Part shown: positions 63,620 to 64,000 of the stretch, one piece after another | Numbering within the stretch: position 1 is the first letter of the stretch | How the letters are laid out: each line of letters opens with the position of its first letter | DNA from: Hyalella azteca | Lineage: Eukaryota; Arthropoda; Malacostraca; Amphipoda; Hyalellidae | DNA: 64,000 nucleotides | Direction of reading: 5' to 3' | Assembly: GCF_000764305.2 (NCBI RefSeq) | Contig: NW_025931526.1 | Coordinates: 78,297 to 142,296 of the forward strand | Position numbers and translations under genes: made by a program | Notes under the pieces: generated by a model | Database searches by the model: none | What the model saw: the letters and a program-made list of their open reading frames with translations, nothing else | What the model was told of the DNA's origin: nothing

Positions 63620-63743
63620 CTTTAATGCAGGTTTCATTGAAGACCAGAGAGTATTTCTTATTAACAATTTTCTTTTTGTGAAAACAATAAGAAAATTGTC
63701 AATAAGAAATACTCTCTGGTCTTCACTGAAACCTGCATTAAAG
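63620..63743. repeat. 55-bp inverted repeat with 14-bp loop, relative of 13699-13830
   Basis: Arms 63620-63674 and 63689-63743 pair with two mismatches. gtttcattgaagaccagaga is shared with the first hairpin, as is the flank cagcttctgccaa. Confidence 0.95.
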
Positions 63744-63814
63744 AACAGCTTCTGCCAAACTACACAAATGTATATACGTACATGTATACATGCACATTTA
63801 TATACGAGAGAACA

Positions 63815-64000
63815 CATATTACTCTTGTAACATGTACTCCTGTACTCACTTTACTCTTGTAACATGTACTCCTGTACTCACTTTACTCTTGTAACATGTA
63901 CTCCTGTACTCACTTTACTCTTGTAACATGTACTCCTGTACTCACTTTACTCATGTAACATGTACTCCTGTACTCACTTTACTCATGTAACATGTACTCC
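63815..64000. repeat. 32-bp minisatellite, runs off the window
   Basis: Unit tgtactcctgtactcacttt plus actcttgtaaca; about five units. Confidence 0.95.

Overview
This window looks like a nuclear contig from a large, AT-rich, repeat-laden arthropod genome, most likely a crustacean; that assignment is an inference. The genes have many short exons (31 to about 210 nt), GT-AG introns and one GC-AG intron. The DNA between exons is full of minisatellites, MITEs, LINE and SINE ends and LTR-element remnants. No bacterial or organellar gene organisation is present.

Region by region. (1) 489-25966, plus strand: an incomplete P4-ATPase (phospholipid flippase, closest to the ATP11 / class VI type). I place 22 exons, about 910 residues, from the actuator domain (LDGET) through DKTGTLT, KGAD, LTGDK and GDGANDV to TM10. 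The N-terminus lies left of the window, the TM3-TM4 loop is partly missing, and the C-terminal tail was not found. (2) 25967-34890: no recognised gene; minisatellites, a roughly 1.1 kb tandem segmental duplication, a MITE whose empty site is preserved in the sister copy, and a 165-base N gap. (3) 34891-46108, plus strand: a four-exon secreted protein with an apple/PAN-like Cys-rich part and a C-type lectin domain; its last exon has a reading-frame break. Its introns hold an antisense LTR-retrotransposon remnant (LTR plus gag) and several MITEs. (4) 46109-54529: 3' flank with a long array interrupted by a hAT-type element that has an 8-bp target duplication, plus more minisatellites. (5) 54697-60911, minus strand: a retinol-dehydrogenase-like SDR in seven exons, complete at the C-terminus but lacking its first exon(s), with a duplicated, misplaced NNAG exon upstream. 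(6) 61048-64000: duplicated intron segments, arrays and a hairpin element.

The most striking signal is that many minisatellites are not placed at random. Their repeat unit is a piece of the adjoining exon edge together with its splice site. About 15 to 17 of the 33 exons I place, in all three unrelated genes, carry such tandem copies of a 5' or 3' splice junction. Some arrays have 15 to 30 copies; one 33-bp array preserves reading frame and a gtaagt donor in most units.

Quality warning: four back-to-back and one single 19-bp Tn5 mosaic end (Nextera mate-pair junctions) remain in the sequence at 22054, 44504, 45691, 48239 and 62872. Sequence beside them, including the join just upstream of the lectin's last exon, may be chimeric.
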